A DNA stretch of 64,000 nucleotides from JAAYZX01 sp040770645 (GCA_040770645.1 JAXGIS010000001.1:62001-126000), one strand, 5' to 3'. Counted from the first letter of the stretch, positions 17,529-28,500 are shown. Made by a program: numbers and translations. Notes: generated by a model not told the origin, from the letters alone.

Positions 17529-19904
17529 TCAGGAATCCAGCAACAGCGGCTCCGTCTTGGCACGCCGTCGCCACCGCACAAGCTCAATGAGTAGCACGCT
17601 CAGGACCACAGCCCAACCAATAACGGTTAGCACTTGACCCACGGTATTGGATGCGGTGCTGCCGTAATACAGAGTGACTTCGCGCTCCGTGGGGATGACC
17701 ATCATGAAGGATGGCGACACGACGAACGGACCTTCGGCACCTTTCACTTTCCAGTTGGGGAAGTAGGACATCTTGATCCAGTGAGGCTGCCCGATGGCAG
17801 TGGTTTCGAAGATGATGCGTTCGTTCTCAACGGTCTCCGTGAGTACTTGTCCCTCGGAGGCGATAGGTGTGATGGGCAAGTTGGTGACTTGGTCCTGCAA
17901 CACCTCCTCGAAGCGTTGCAACTCCGGCTCCCCGCGGTCCCATAACACCGCTACAGGGAGTGAAGACACGTCTTTGTACCAGGGCACAATGGTGTCACGC
18001 CAGTTTTCGGTCTTCACTCGGACGGGTTCGTTCTGCATGACCTCTACGTAGCCCCGAGTCCCCGAAATGCGGAATACGCTCATAGTGTCGAATTGCGCCA
18101 GGAAGTCCACGCGCGCGTCGGCACGCAAAGACTCGGTCACTTCCGGGGAGACCGCGATCATGTAGGGGATGTTCATGAACTGCAGATGTGTAACGCCGTC
18201 CACGGTGTTTCGCGGCGGATACTGAACGCTGCCGATGGCGTGGCTCGGTTGCAGGGAGAGCTCCGCCTGGTTCACGTAGTGGTAGGGGGCAGTGAAGGAA
18301 CTCTCCATGAGGGTCCCTTCCATGGTCGGTTGGTCAGTCCAATAAGGGATCAGCTCGAAGATACGGGGCGTCCCGAACTTGTCGAGCGTGGGAGAGTGCT
18401 CCCACATCACTCGTCCGTGTGGGAGTGTTTCCAAGAAATCGAGCGTGGCCCTGTAATCCGCCCACGGTGCCTTCCGTTCGTAGCCCGAGTAGTTCCAGTT
18501 GATCCAGCCCACAGCCGTAGTGCTGCCTAACGCCACGGCTATCCCCAAGCCCACGGCAATCGCCACCGGATAGATGCGCCGTACCGTCTTTCCTCGTAGG
18601 TAGAGAAGGTCGCGCATGATGACGGCGAACGGTCGCAACAGCCAAGTGGCACCGTAGGCGGCCCACAAGTGAAGGGAGAAGTAGAAGAAGGGAGCATGCG
18701 GCCGTTCCACAGCATTCCCCTGGTAGAACGAAAAGAGGATGAGCATGGCCACCGTGATCCATCCCAGCGGGATCAGCGCCCACTCCTTGCGCGCTACGGC
18801 GAAGGCAATGCCCAGCACGCCGATAGCCGCGATGAAGCGGATTTCGGGCGGTAGGAGGTCTTTGAAGGCTTTCAGAGGTACCCAGTCAACGTTTGCCACC
18901 CAGTGGATCTTGTCCACGAAGGGAAGGCCCCAGAAAGCGGTTAGACAGAAGCCGAGCCCGAACACGGCGGCCATATATCCCACCGCGCGCCAACGACGAT
19001 GGAGGGGCAATAGGCTGGGAGCGACTATACACAGAGCAATGGTGGTCACGATGTGCGATAGCACCAGGCTCATGAGGATGAGCCCATTGACTGCGAAGAG
19101 CCAGTCGTACCTGCTGCGCTCGAGGCCTCTATGGAGCGTGCCCAGGAAGATGAACACCAGCGCGAAGCTGATGGAGTAGCCGAATTCGCCGGCCAACGTG
19201 CTCAAGATGTTGGCCCCGTAGATCGAGTAACTGGTCATGAAGAGGAAGGCCAGGGCGAATCCGGCTGCCAGCAGCGGGAAAGGTGAGCGTATGCGGAAGA
19301 GGCGCCCGAAAACGTATGTGGCCAGCGGCAAGAGGAAGACGCCCAGCACCGTGGTCAGCTTGAAGGCGATTTGGTAGGGGATGAACCAACTCAGGATGGC
19401 GATGATGAGGAAAGGCAGCGGCATGTAGAACGTGAGCATGGGCATACCCGCGTACCACTGTGGCGTCCATCCTGTGAGCTTGAAATGGGGTAGCAGGTAG
19501 TCGATAAGGTACTTCGCCGGGTAGTGGTGGGCCCCCATGTCGCCGCCGGAGGTAGTGGTTTGGGCGAAGAGCAGATGAGGTTGGTACACGATGATCAGCA
19601 CCACGTAGATGATGGCGAACACCAGAGCCGTGGACCCGTGTGTTCGTACCCATTCCCATACGGTGCTACGACGCCTACTTTGGAAGCCCGCAGCTAGGCA
19701 TTCATCTTGTACGACCGCCTCCGTTTCGGAAGCGTCTGCATATGTGCCCTCAGCGGACGGAGGGTCGTCGGTGACGCCGGGTGGAGCGATGGAGACGGGC
19801 GAATTCTGTGACTCCAAAGGCGTGCCGGGATTCCCGGCCGAGACGAACGCGTCCGCGGTTGCGGCTGTGTCGTCACCGGCGGTCAGGGGCCGTCTATCGT
19901 CCAC
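17529..19904 (-). CDS. large polytopic membrane protein (PTPS-related / glycosyltransferase-like)
   Basis: 791 residues. An 85-residue polar N-terminal tail precedes 10-13 hydrophobic helices, then a soluble region of about 250 residues and a final membrane helix near the C-terminus. The first loop has GGDMGAHHYPAKYLIDYLLP and GWTPQWYAGMPMLTFYMPLP. These resemble bacterial integral-membrane proteins of the '6-pyruvoyl-tetrahydropterin synthase-related' family, which are related to lipid-linked-sugar glycosyltransferases of the GT-C fold. The downstream position next to a GT2 enzyme and GtrA supports a role in cell-surface glycan assembly. The start overlaps the end of the glycosyltransferase gene by 11 bases. 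Confidence 0.65.
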   Translation of the reverse strand: MDDRRPLTAGDDTAATADAFVSAGNPGTPLESQNSPVSIAPPGVTDDPPSAEGTYADASETEAVVQDECLAAGFQSRRRSTVWEWVRTHGSTALVFAIIYVVLIIVYQPHLLFAQTTTSGGDMGAHHYPAKYLIDYLLPHFKLTGWTPQWYAGMPMLTFYMPLPFLIIAILSWFIPYQIAFKLTTVLGVFLLPLATYVFGRLFRIRSPFPLLAAGFALAFLFMTSYSIYGANILSTLAGEFGYSISFALVFIFLGTLHRGLERSRYDWLFAVNGLILMSLVLSHIVTTIALCIVAPSLLPLHRRWRAVGYMAAVFGLGFCLTAFWGLPFVDKIHWVANVDWVPLKAFKDLLPPEIRFIAAIGVLGIAFAVARKEWALIPLGWITVAMLILFSFYQGNAVERPHAPFFYFSLHLWAAYGATWLLRPFAVIMRDLLYLRGKTVRRIYPVAIAVGLGIAVALGSTTAVGWINWNYSGYERKAPWADYRATLDFLETLPHGRVMWEHSPTLDKFGTPRIFELIPYWTDQPTMEGTLMESSFTAPYHYVNQAELSLQPSHAIGSVQYPPRNTVDGVTHLQFMNIPYMIAVSPEVTESLRADARVDFLAQFDTMSVFRISGTRGYVEVMQNEPVRVKTENWRDTIVPWYKDVSSLPVAVLWDRGEPELQRFEEVLQDQVTNLPITPIASEGQVLTETVENERIIFETTAIGQPHWIKMSYFPNWKVKGAEGPFVVSPSFMMVIPTEREVTLYYGSTASNTVGQVLTVIGWAVVLSVLLIELVRWRRRAKTEPLLLDS

Positions 19905-20613
19905 GTCTTATCCTCCACACGTCTTTCAGCAGTCTCCAGCCCTGGCCCAGCCCGAACGAACTCGGCCGGGCCACACCGCCTGCCACGGCCATGGGAATAA
20001 CCACTGCTTTCACACGGTCTTGCTTGGCCAGATATAGCACTTCGATATCCGACGCGAAGCCATCTATGTGGGTTCGTGAGTAGATTGCCTTCGCCACCCG
20101 CAGGCGGAAGCCTTTCAGGCCGGCCTGCGTGTCCGCATATCGTAGCCCGGTGAGTAGTGCGATTCCGGCCCGGGCCGCGTGACGCGCCGTGCGATAGGTC
20201 AAACCACGTTTGATGCCGATCTTGGAAGCGATGACCATCTCTGCGTCGGGGTCTTCGCTCAGTCTTCGGACGATGGTACGGATGCCTTCCACGCCGAACG
20301 GCAGGTCGGCATCGGTGAAGATCACCAAAGGGGTGGTGGCGGCGAGCACGCCACGGCGCACGGCGTAGCCTTTGCCGCGATTGGGCGAGTAGTGGACGCA
20401 ACGCACTCCATGCTGCTTTGCCAACAGTGGGGTGCGGTCAGTGGAGCCATCGCTCACGACGATGATCTCCGCTTCCGGGAAGGAGTGGGTGACCGTGCCC
20501 AGAACCTGCGCGATAGTCGGCTCCTCATTGTAGGCAGGGAGAATGAGCGTCCACTCTGGGGACTTCGGAGAGGCGGCCGCGGTGTCGTGTGGTGCCGAGG
20601 GCAGTAGACTCAC
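19894..20613 (-). CDS. family 2 glycosyltransferase (dolichyl/undecaprenyl-phosphate glucosyltransferase-like)
   Basis: About 239 residues. GT-A fold motifs are LILPAYNEEPTIAQVL, IIVVSDGSTDRTP, NRGKGYAVRRGVL, and VIFTDADLPFG with the DxD-like metal site. The size and the DTQAGLKGF motif match ALG5/DPM1-like enzymes that make polyprenyl-phosphate-linked sugars. The proposed start is GTG 20613, which overlaps the TGA of the GtrA gene (GTGA); longer readings upstream lie inside gtrA. GtrA-type flippases commonly pair with such transferases. Confidence 0.82.
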   Translation of the reverse strand: MSLLPSAPHDTAAASPKSPEWTLILPAYNEEPTIAQVLGTVTHSFPEAEIIVVSDGSTDRTPLLAKQHGVRCVHYSPNRGKGYAVRRGVLAATTPLVIFTDADLPFGVEGIRTIVRRLSEDPDAEMVIASKIGIKRGLTYRTARHAARAGIALLTGLRYADTQAGLKGFRLRVAKAIYSRTHIDGFASDIEVLYLAKQDRVKAVVIPMAVAGGVARPSSFGLGQGWRLLKDVWRIRRGR

Positions 20614-21197
20614 GCAGCGTCTCCAGACGGCTTGCGGAACACGAAGTATCGGTAGCCGATGAAATTCCACGTCAGCGATATGATGGAGGCCCCCAGTTTC
20701 TGCAGGTTGACGGCCAGAACCGAATCCGCTCCGGTGAGCCGATTCAGCGCCCATAGCCCACCCGTGTTGAGGAGCAGACCGATCCCACTCACGATCACGA
20801 ACAGAACAGCCTGTCGGAGCCAGCGGTGCCGACCTCCTGACGCGAAGGTCCAGTGCTTGTTCCACAGAAAACTGTTGGTGATGCCGGCCGCCACTGCGAT
20901 GGGGTTGGCTGCGATCGGGTTCATGCCGAAGACAATCACCAGCAGATTGAACGTCCCGTAGTCCACGAGGGTGTTGAGGCCTCCAACGACGCCGAAACGC
21001 AAGATCTGGCCTACGGCATGCTGTTGGCGTAGGAAGCGGAAGCGACGGGCGGAAGGCACCTGCGGCCCCCCGTTCTCTGTTGCACCGGTCGGGGCGTCGG
21101 CCGTGTGGTTCGGCGCCACGGCCGCGCTCGACAGCGACGGGCCGCCCGGGGAAAGGGCGGATGCGGGTTCCTCGGGTGTGCCGTATGCGCGTGCCAT
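20610..21197 (-). CDS. GtrA family membrane protein
   Basis: 195 residues from ATG 21197. A polar, proline/alanine-rich tail of about 60 residues comes first, then four membrane helices typical of the GtrA/DPMS family (FGVVGGLNTLVDYGTFNLLV and SLTWNFIGYRYFVF). Such proteins are thought to flip polyprenyl-phosphate sugars for glycosylation of wall polymers or O-antigen. The long N-terminal tail is not typical. The start could instead be an ATG further upstream, but that would overlap the divergent mtaB start. Confidence 0.8.
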   Translation of the reverse strand: MARAYGTPEEPASALSPGGPSLSSAAVAPNHTADAPTGATENGGPQVPSARRFRFLRQQHAVGQILRFGVVGGLNTLVDYGTFNLLVIVFGMNPIAANPIAVAAGITNSFLWNKHWTFASGGRHRWLRQAVLFVIVSGIGLLLNTGGLWALNRLTGADSVLAVNLQKLGASIISLTWNFIGYRYFVFRKPSGDAA

Positions 21198-21249
21198 GGT
21201 CGATAAACTACCGTATCCTATCATGCACTCAGAACGCCTCGTTGCCGCC

Positions 21250-22615
21250 ATGAATTCCAGACATCACCTCACCATTACTTTTCGAACACTGGGTTGTAAG
21301 CTCAACCAGTGTGAGACCGCGCAGATGGAGGAGCAAGTCCGCAATGCCGGTTTCACAGTGGTGCCCTGGAGCGCCCAGGCCGACTTCCGGGTCCTCAACT
21401 CATGCACGGTCACAGCCAAGAGCGACCGGGAGTGTCGCCACGAAGTGCGGCGCGCCAAGCGTAGAGACCCAGGCAGTTTCATGATCCTTGCTGGCTGCTT
21501 CGCCCATGTCTCTCCTGAGGCGGCTGCTGCCGTGGAGGGAGTCGACTTGGTACTGGGCAACCCGGACAAGCTGGACTTAGCTGCGCATCTGGAGGCGGCC
21601 GCGCTGCGAACTCGTGCCGCCGGCGACCCGACTCACCCCAGCGTCAGCGTCTCGCCCTATGAGTATCCGCGCCGTTTCCCTGTTGCCCTCATTCGCCACT
21701 TCCCCGGATACACGCGTGCTTTCTTGGAGGTGCAGACCGGTTGCGACGCACGCTGTAGTTACTGTGTCATCCCCGACGCGCGCGGCCCATCCTGCAGCAT
21801 GCCCTTGGCAGACGTTGTGGGGCAGGTGCGCATCTTGGCACGGGCGGGTTACCGCGAGGTGGTGTTGACCGGAATCCACTTGGGAATGTGGGGCCGGGAT
21901 ACAGGGGAGGGCACCCTAGCAGACCTGTTGGCCGCCTTGACCACGCTTCCTGACGGCCCTCGATTGAGACTCAGTTCCATTGAACCCATGGAGTTGGACG
22001 ATGGCGTGTTGACGGTGTTGCAGGAAGCGGGGCCGAGAGTGGCCCACCACTTCCACGTCCCCCTGCAGAGCGGCTCGGACAAGGTGCTGGAGCGCATGAA
22101 ACGTCCGTACAGCGCGCACGAGTACGTCGCTCGCGTGCAGGCCATTCGTGCGGTGTTCCCGGATGCCGCCATCGGCGCCGACGTGATCGTTGGTTTCCCA
22201 GGGGAGTCAGATGACGACTTCGCCGCGTCGTTCTCGTTGGTGGAAACCAGTCCCGTGAACTATCTTCACGTCTTTGCCTACAGTGATCGGCCGGGCACGG
22301 CGGCCTCGGATATGGCGCCCAAAGTGCCGCCGGAGACGGTCGCGGCCCGCAGCGCTGCGCTGCGGGCGCTGGGTAGGAAGAAACGGCGCGAGTTTTTGCA
22401 GGGCTTCGCGGGGAGCGAAGTGGAGGCGCTGGTCCTGGGACGTCGAGATCGTTCCGGGAAGCTGGAAGCCCTGACCGGCAACTACATGGAGGTTCATTTT
22501 GAGGGCCCGGATGCCATCATGAACACGTGTGCGGTTGGTTTTGGACGAACTGGACGAGGAGGACAAGTGGCGTGGGGGGCCCGGGGGGTCGGCGGCCGCC
22601 ACGTGGGAGGAGTGA
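21250..22615 (+). CDS. mtaB: tRNA t6A37 methylthiotransferase MtaB (C-terminal frameshift)
   Basis: A radical-SAM enzyme that adds a methylthio group to t6A37 of tRNA. The UPF0004 domain has TFRTLGCKLNQCET and VLNSCTVTAKSD. The radical-SAM core carries the CxxxCxxC cluster in GCDARCSYCVIP, and FHVPLQSGSD follows. The TRAM-like end reads VHFEGPDAIMNTC. After that a one-base shift near 22535 gives the expected tail RLVLDELDEEDKWRGG and a TGA at 22613-22615, three bases before dtd. The uncorrected frame instead runs into dtd with a glycine-rich nonsense tail. Start choice between ATG 21223 and 21250 is uncertain. Confidence 0.85.
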
Positions 22616-22618
22616 CGA

Positions 22619-23068
22619 ATGCGGGTGCTCGTACAGCGGGTGTCGGAAGCCTCGGTAGAGGTGGAGGACCGCACGGTCGGCGCAGTGGGCCGGGGGCTGG
22701 TCGTGCTGGTGGGCGTGGGGAGAGAGGACGATGAGGCGTGTGCCCGCAAAATGGCGGCGAAACTGGCCAACTTGCGCATCTTCGATGACGCCGCCGGCAA
22801 GACCAATCTCTCCCTGTTGGATGTGGCAGGGGAGGCCCTCGTGGTCAGTCAGTTCACCCTGTATGCGGATTGCCGCAAAGGAAGGCGCCCCTCTTTCACC
22901 GACGCCGGAGATCCGGAGATCGCCGCTGCGCTGGTTGAGGTGTTCCGGGAGGAATTGGAGGCTCACGGCGTGACGACTGCCTCCGGTGTCTTCGGGGCGC
23001 ACATGACCGTTCGTCTTGTCAATGATGGCCCCTTCACCATCTGCCTCGACAGCCGGGATTTTGTATGA
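22619..23068 (+). CDS. dtd: D-aminoacyl-tRNA deacylase
   Basis: 149 residues, full family length. It removes D-amino acids from tRNA. The signature motifs SQFTLYAD (catalytic Thr) and LVNDGPFTICLD are both present, as is the N-terminal MRVLVQRVSEASVEV. It sits three bases after mtaB and overlaps the PHP phosphatase gene by ATGA, so mtaB-dtd-phosphatase is likely one transcript. Confidence 0.95.
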   Translation: MRVLVQRVSEASVEVEDRTVGAVGRGLVVLVGVGREDDEACARKMAAKLANLRIFDDAAGKTNLSLLDVAGEALVVSQFTLYADCRKGRRPSFTDAGDPEIAAALVEVFREELEAHGVTTASGVFGAHMTVRLVNDGPFTICLDSRDFV

Positions 23069-23877
23069 GCCGCCGCTACGCCGACTATCACACGCACACT
23101 GCGCGATGCGGGCACGCCCTGGGCTCGCCCGCGGAATATGTGGAGGCGGCACGGGACGGAGGACTGATTGGTATCGGCATCTCAGATCATATGCCTCTCG
23201 TGGGGCATCCTGATCCAGGCGTCTCCATGCTCCCCGATGACTTGACCGGATACGTGGCCGAAGTACAGAAACTCAAGCGCCGTTACCCCGGCTATGTGCT
23301 TCTGGGGGTGGAGGCTGATTACTTCCCGGACCGCGTCGACGATATCCGCGCCGTGTTGGATTCCCAGCCTTTCGACTACGTGATCGGCTCCATTCACTAT
23401 CTCGATGGTTGGGGTTTCGACAACCCGGAGCAGGTTGCCGGCTTTGCCGAGCGCGACATCAATGACGTCTATCTCAAGTACCTGGAGTTGTTGGGCGACG
23501 CCGCCGAGACGGGCTTGTACACCGTTATCGGGCACCTGGACCTAGTCAAGAAGTTCGGTCATCGGCCCACACGGGATTTGGCGGTTGCCTTCGATCGGCT
23601 CTTGAAGCGACTAGCGGGCTCGGGGGTGATCGTAGAGTTGAACACAGCCGGTCTACGCAACGTAATCGGCGAGATTTATCCGGGGCCCTCCATTGTTCGC
23701 CGAGCGCGTGAAGTGGGGATCCCCATCACTTTCGGGTCAGACGCTCACGCCCCCTCCGATGTGGGATGGGGTTTCGAACAAGCAGCCGCTGTGGCACGCT
23801 CAGCCGGTTACGGTGCCTGGGTTCGTCTGCGTGAGTCCGCGGGAGGTAGGGTAGAGCGGGTTGCGGAGCGGCTTTGA
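23065..23877 (+). CDS. PHP-domain histidinol-phosphatase-type hydrolase
   Basis: 270 residues. Metal-binding PHP motifs are ADYHTHTARCGHA near the N-terminus, GISDHMPL, GVEADYF, GSIHYLDGW, GHLDLVK and a late GSDAHAP. The order fits HisJ/HisK-type histidinol-phosphatases, which act in histidine synthesis, but related PHP hydrolases share these residues. No other his gene is in the window. Confidence 0.82.
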   Translation: MSRRYADYHTHTARCGHALGSPAEYVEAARDGGLIGIGISDHMPLVGHPDPGVSMLPDDLTGYVAEVQKLKRRYPGYVLLGVEADYFPDRVDDIRAVLDSQPFDYVIGSIHYLDGWGFDNPEQVAGFAERDINDVYLKYLELLGDAAETGLYTVIGHLDLVKKFGHRPTRDLAVAFDRLLKRLAGSGVIVELNTAGLRNVIGEIYPGPSIVRRAREVGIPITFGSDAHAPSDVGWGFEQAAAVARSAGYGAWVRLRESAGGRVERVAERL

Positions 23878-23902
23878 ACCTCGCCGCGCTGCGGCGTATC
23901 GA
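23874..23902 (+). promoter_or_regulatory. candidate promoter ahead of the TPR lipoprotein gene
   Basis: TTGAAC at 23874-23879 and TATCGA at 23897-23902 are separated by 17 bases. It lies at the end of the PHP gene and 190 bases ahead of the lipoprotein start. Confidence 0.35.
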
Positions 23903-24094
23903 TTACACTGCTTGGCGGTACTGCATGGGCTGATTCACGGGGAACAGTCCGAGGCTTCCCGGCGTCCCATTACCGGCGAGCCCGGTAGAGACTGTCCGCG
24001 CATGGCCCGCCAGCTTGGTGCGGCACTAGAAGAGATGTCCGGCTGCCGGGAGGGCGTCGGGGTCCGTAGTCAGTGAGGAGGTCATACGTTCATC

Positions 24095-24766
24095 ATGGGA
24101 CTCATCAGGATTGGTTCTCGCAACGCCGGCGGCAGGGCTTTCCTGGGCTGGGTGATCCTTCTGCTCGGTCTGGTGGTTGTTCTTGTCGGCTGTGGTGGCG
24201 CTGCGCCTGACACCACGACTTCCACTTCCGTGGTCACCACTCAGGTGGTGGACGCGCAAGGGACCGGCAGTAGCGTTACTGCCCCGGTTGGCGTTTCTGA
24301 GGGAGGTACCACCGACAACTCAAGCACCCACGTGGTGGGGGCCAAGAGCGAGGAGGAGTACAAAGAGGCCATACCGCAGTTGGAGGAGAAGCTGAAGGCT
24401 GCGCCGGATGATCTGGCCACTCTACAAGAGCTTGCCATCGAACAGTACAACACTGAGCAGTACCAAGCGGCCGCACAGACTTATGAGAAGATGCTGAGCA
24501 TCAGTGACCAACCGATGACCCGCAACAACTTTGCGAATGTGCTCCGAGATTGGGGCCGGACGGCTGAAGCGAAGGCCGAGTATCAGAAGGCCATTGCAGC
24601 TGATCCTACGCTCACGGTAGCGTACGTGAACCTAGCCACCGTCTTGGTCCGCGAAGGGAACAAGGATGAGGCTATCGAGCTCTTGGGCCGAGGGATCGAG
24701 CAGACTCAGGGGAGTGACCAAGAACGGCTGCAGGCGTACAAAGATCAGCTGAGCAAAGCCGAGTAA
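24095..24766 (+). CDS. TPR-repeat lipoprotein
   Basis: 223 residues. The signal peptide ends in a lipobox (VVVLVGC, Cys33), so it is an exported lipoprotein. A Thr/Ser-rich linker of about 45 residues follows, then three to four TPR-like helix pairs (EYQKAIAADPTLTVAYVNLA is the clearest). GAGGAGGT lies ahead of the ATG. It is a paralogue of the next gene, with which it shares the motif NFANVLRDWG/GNVLRDRG. Likely a scaffold for other envelope proteins. Confidence 0.8.
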   Translation: MGLIRIGSRNAGGRAFLGWVILLLGLVVVLVGCGGAAPDTTTSTSVVTTQVVDAQGTGSSVTAPVGVSEGGTTDNSSTHVVGAKSEEEYKEAIPQLEEKLKAAPDDLATLQELAIEQYNTEQYQAAAQTYEKMLSISDQPMTRNNFANVLRDWGRTAEAKAEYQKAIAADPTLTVAYVNLATVLVREGNKDEAIELLGRGIEQTQGSDQERLQAYKDQLSKAE

Positions 24767-24834
24767 CCGGGGAGGCCCGTCCTTCTCCCCGGCCGCCGGG
24801 ACGCGCAGGCCGGTCTGGCCGGAGTCGTTCCCGG

Positions 24835-25557
24835 TTGGTGTACGTGGGAGCCTTGGCGCTGATGGTTGTGCTTGCCGTTGTGTTGTCTGTGGTGCCGCAT
24901 GGGCCCGAACCCGCACCGCCGGGAAAGGTGCTCACCTCCGCGCAGAAAGAGTGGGACGTGGATAGGCCCAGCCTGGCCACCATGTTCCCGTTGCCGGAGA
25001 GTCCTTCTCAGGCTGAATGGGAGGCGGTACTTCCGGTTGTCGAGAAGACTGCGGCCGACAACCCTGAAGATGCTGGAGTCCAGCGTCAACTGGCTCTTGC
25101 CTATTACAATCTGGGGCTGCTCGATAAAGCCCAAGCCGTTTATGAGCGTCTTCTGGCCGTCAAGGAGGATGCTGTTCTGCGAAACCGTTTGGGCAACGTG
25201 CTCCGTGACCGAGGAGATCTGAAGGGGGCCGAAAGCAACTACCGGCGCGCCCTCAACCTCGATCCCGAGGGCTCCGATGCCTACATGAATCTCGCTGAAC
25301 TCTATTGGCGCCAGCATCGAGACGGCGAGGCTGTTGCCCTGCTGGAGGAGGGGCTGTTGAACGTGACGCCGGAGTCGAGACCGGTGCTGCAACGGGCGCT
25401 CGAGATCATGGAATCTGGCGCCCATCCTTCGTCCACCAGCCCACCGGCAGCAGATCCCACTGCCGGTGGGAGCGGCGGCATCATGGCCACCGCTCTGTCA
25501 CCGGCAACGTCGTTGGTAGGGCAGGTGTCGGTCGCGGAGGCGGGTACCCGCTCGTGA
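24835..25557 (+). CDS. membrane-anchored TPR-repeat protein
   Basis: About 240 residues. It starts at TTG 24835 (or the adjacent GTG 24838) directly before a hydrophobic helix (GALALMVVLAVVLSVV), so the N-terminus may be a little longer than drawn. Three TPR motifs follow (LALAYYNLGLLDKAQAVYER, YRRALNLDPEGSDAYMNLAE), then a Pro/Ala-rich tail. A GGAG lies 11 bases upstream. The gene forms a tandem pair with the TPR lipoprotein and converges with ileS. Confidence 0.72.
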   Translation: MVYVGALALMVVLAVVLSVVPHGPEPAPPGKVLTSAQKEWDVDRPSLATMFPLPESPSQAEWEAVLPVVEKTAADNPEDAGVQRQLALAYYNLGLLDKAQAVYERLLAVKEDAVLRNRLGNVLRDRGDLKGAESNYRRALNLDPEGSDAYMNLAELYWRQHRDGEAVALLEEGLLNVTPESRPVLQRALEIMESGAHPSSTSPPAADPTAGGSGGIMATALSPATSLVGQVSVAEAGTRS

Positions 25558-25565
25558 GTACCGGT

Positions 25566-28500
25566 TTACAGCCGATCTGCCTTTTTCACAGCAACCACAA
25601 CGGGTAGCCCATTGATCTTCAGCTCTTCTCGGTAGGAGCCCTCGGCCGGCTCCACTTCTGTGCCCCAAGAAAGACCGACCCCGAGGGTCTCGTGGCGCAC
25701 GTACTCCTCAAACTGGGAGAGCATCTCGGCCACCGCCTCCGGGCCCGCAACCCATATGTCAATGCGGTCCTCGATCTGGAAGCCGGCGGCTTTGCGTGTG
25801 TTCTGGACATGGTGCACGAGTTCCCGCGCCAGGCCTTCACGTGCCAGCTCTGGGGTCAGGGTCGTGGACAGCCCCACCACCACATCGCCATCCTTCTCCA
25901 CCGCGAAGCCGGTTCTCTGCGCCGCTTCCACTATCAGGTCATCCTTGTCCAACTCATGGGTGACGCCCTGCACGGTAACTTTCACGGGCAGGTCGGCCTC
26001 GAGTCTCTTGAGCACGATAGTCGTGTCCAACTGCTCCACGGCTTTGGCCAAGTCGGGCATGTTCTTCCCAAAACGGGGGCCAAGGGTACGGTAGTTGGGC
26101 TTGACGGAGTAGGTGACCAAATCGGCGGCCGAATCCGCGAAGTCCAGGCGCTTGACATTCAGCTCGTCCAAGACCACATCGGCCAGGCTGCTCAATGCCG
26201 CCTGGCGTTCGACGTCTACGGCCACCACCACTACATCGAGAGGTTGGCGTACCTTCAGCTGCGCCACCATGCGGGCCGCGCGGCCCATGTTCACCACTTT
26301 CAGCGCGGCGCCCATGCGGAAGGACAGGTCGGGGTCGATCAGCGCCTCGGCGGTCTGCGGCCAATCGCACAGGTGGACCGACTCTGGTGCATCGGCGTAC
26401 CGCTCACCGGCGAGATTGCGGTAGATCTCCTCGGCCACGAAAGGCGTGAACGGGGCCAGTAGCTTGGCCACCGTGAGGAGGCACTCGTGGAGCGTGAGGT
26501 AGGCGGCTACCTTGTCACTGTCTTCCTCGCTCTTCCAGAATCTACGGCGCGAACGGCGCACATACCAGTTCGAGAGCTCATCGACAAAATCCGCAATCTG
26601 ACGGCCGGTGCCGAAGGCATCGTACTGTTCCAGGCCGTCGGTCACCGACTTGACCAGCAGGTTCAGTTCGCTCAAGATCCAGCGGTCCATCAAAGAGCGC
26701 TCTTCCACGGGGATGTGGTGCTCGCGGGGCTCGAAGCCGTCGATATTGGCGTAGAGGGTGTAGAAGGCGTACGTGTTCCAGAGCGTAAGCAGGAATTTAC
26801 GAATGACCTCGTCGATGTGGTCTTGGCTGAAGCGCCGCGCGAACCACGGGGAGCTGACGGTGAAGAGGTACCAACGCAGGGCGTCGGCCCCCTGAGTGTT
26901 CAGCACGGACCAGGGGTCCACCACATTTCCGATGTGTTTGGACATCTTGCGGCCTTCGCCGTCGAGGATATGGCCCAAGCAAACCACATTCTTGTAGCAC
27001 GTATGGCCGTCGGTCATGAGGGCGCTGATGGCCAGGAGGCTGTAGAACCAGCCACGGGTTTGGTCGATGGCCTCGCAAATGAAGTCGGCCGGGAAACGTT
27101 GTCTCCAGACGTCCTGGTTCTCAAAGGGGTAGTGCCACTGCGCGAAGGGCATAGAGCCGGAATCAAACCACGCGTCGATGACCTCGCTTACTCGTTGAGC
27201 CTCGCTCCCGCATTCGGGGCAGGCGAACTTGATCTCATCCACGAATGGACGGTGCAGCTCGAGGTCGGAGAGGTCGGTGCCGGTCAGCTTTGAGAGTTCT
27301 TCACGCGAGCTGATGCAATGGTCGTGCCCTTGGGCACACCGCCAGACGGGTAGGGGAGTCCCCCAATAGCGTTCGCGTGACAGCGACCAGTCAATGTTGT
27401 TCTCGAGCCACTTTCCGAAGCGCCCGTGTTTCAGGTGCCCCGGATACCAGGTGACCTCCTCGTTGGCGCGGAGGAGGTCGTCTTTGCGGGCCGTGGTTTG
27501 GATGTACCACGCCGACATGGCGTAGTAGATGAGCGGCGTATGGCAGCGCCAACAGAAGGGGTAGCTGTGCTCATAAGGAAGGCGGCTGTAGAGCATGCCC
27601 GTCTCTTCCAAGTCATCCATGATCTGGTCGTCTGCGTCTTTGACGAAGACCCCCGCATACGGCACGACTTCGGCCGTGAAGCGACACTCTGTATCGACCG
27701 GCATGACCAGGGGCAGATCGTTCGCCCGACCCACCTCCATGTCCTCGGCCCCGAACGCCGGAGCTATGTGCACGATGCCGGTGCCCTCGGCTGTGCTCAC
27801 AAAATCCCCGCCGATCACGAACCAGGCCTTCTTGTCCGGCTCCACGAAATGGAAAAGCGGTTGATACGACCTTCCCAGCAGCTCCGTTCCTGGGAAGGTC
27901 TCTTCCACCACGGCTTCCGGGGGCAGGACGGCCTGCACCAAATCCTCAGCCATTATCAGGTACTCGTTGCCCAAGTGCACCGTTGCGTACGAGATGTGGG
28001 GACCCACGGCCGCTGCCACGTTGGAGATGAGCGTCCACGGCGTGGTGGTCCAGACCAATAGACTGACGGGGAGGTCGTTACGGGTCTCGGGCTCACCTTG
28101 TTCGGTCAGTAGAGGGAAACGGACGAAAACGGATGGGTCCACCACGTCTTCGTATCCCATGGCCAGCTCGTGGCTGGAGAGAGCTGTGCCGCAGCGCGGG
28201 CAGTAGGGCACCACTTTGTAGTCTTGAAAGAGCAGGCCTTTCTTCCAGAGCACGGAGAGGATCCACCACACGGACTCCACGTAATCGTTGCTCATGGTCC
28301 AGTAGGCTTGGTCTAGGTCCAGCCAGAACCCGATGCGCTCGGTCATGCGTTGCCACTCATCCACGTAGCGGGTGACCGAGGTTTTGCACAACTCGTTGAA
28401 TGCCGCGACGCCGTAAGCTTCGATCTCTTCTTTTCGCGAGATACCGAGCTGGCGCTCCACTTCCAACTCCACCGGGAGCCCGTGGCAGTCCCACCCGGCC

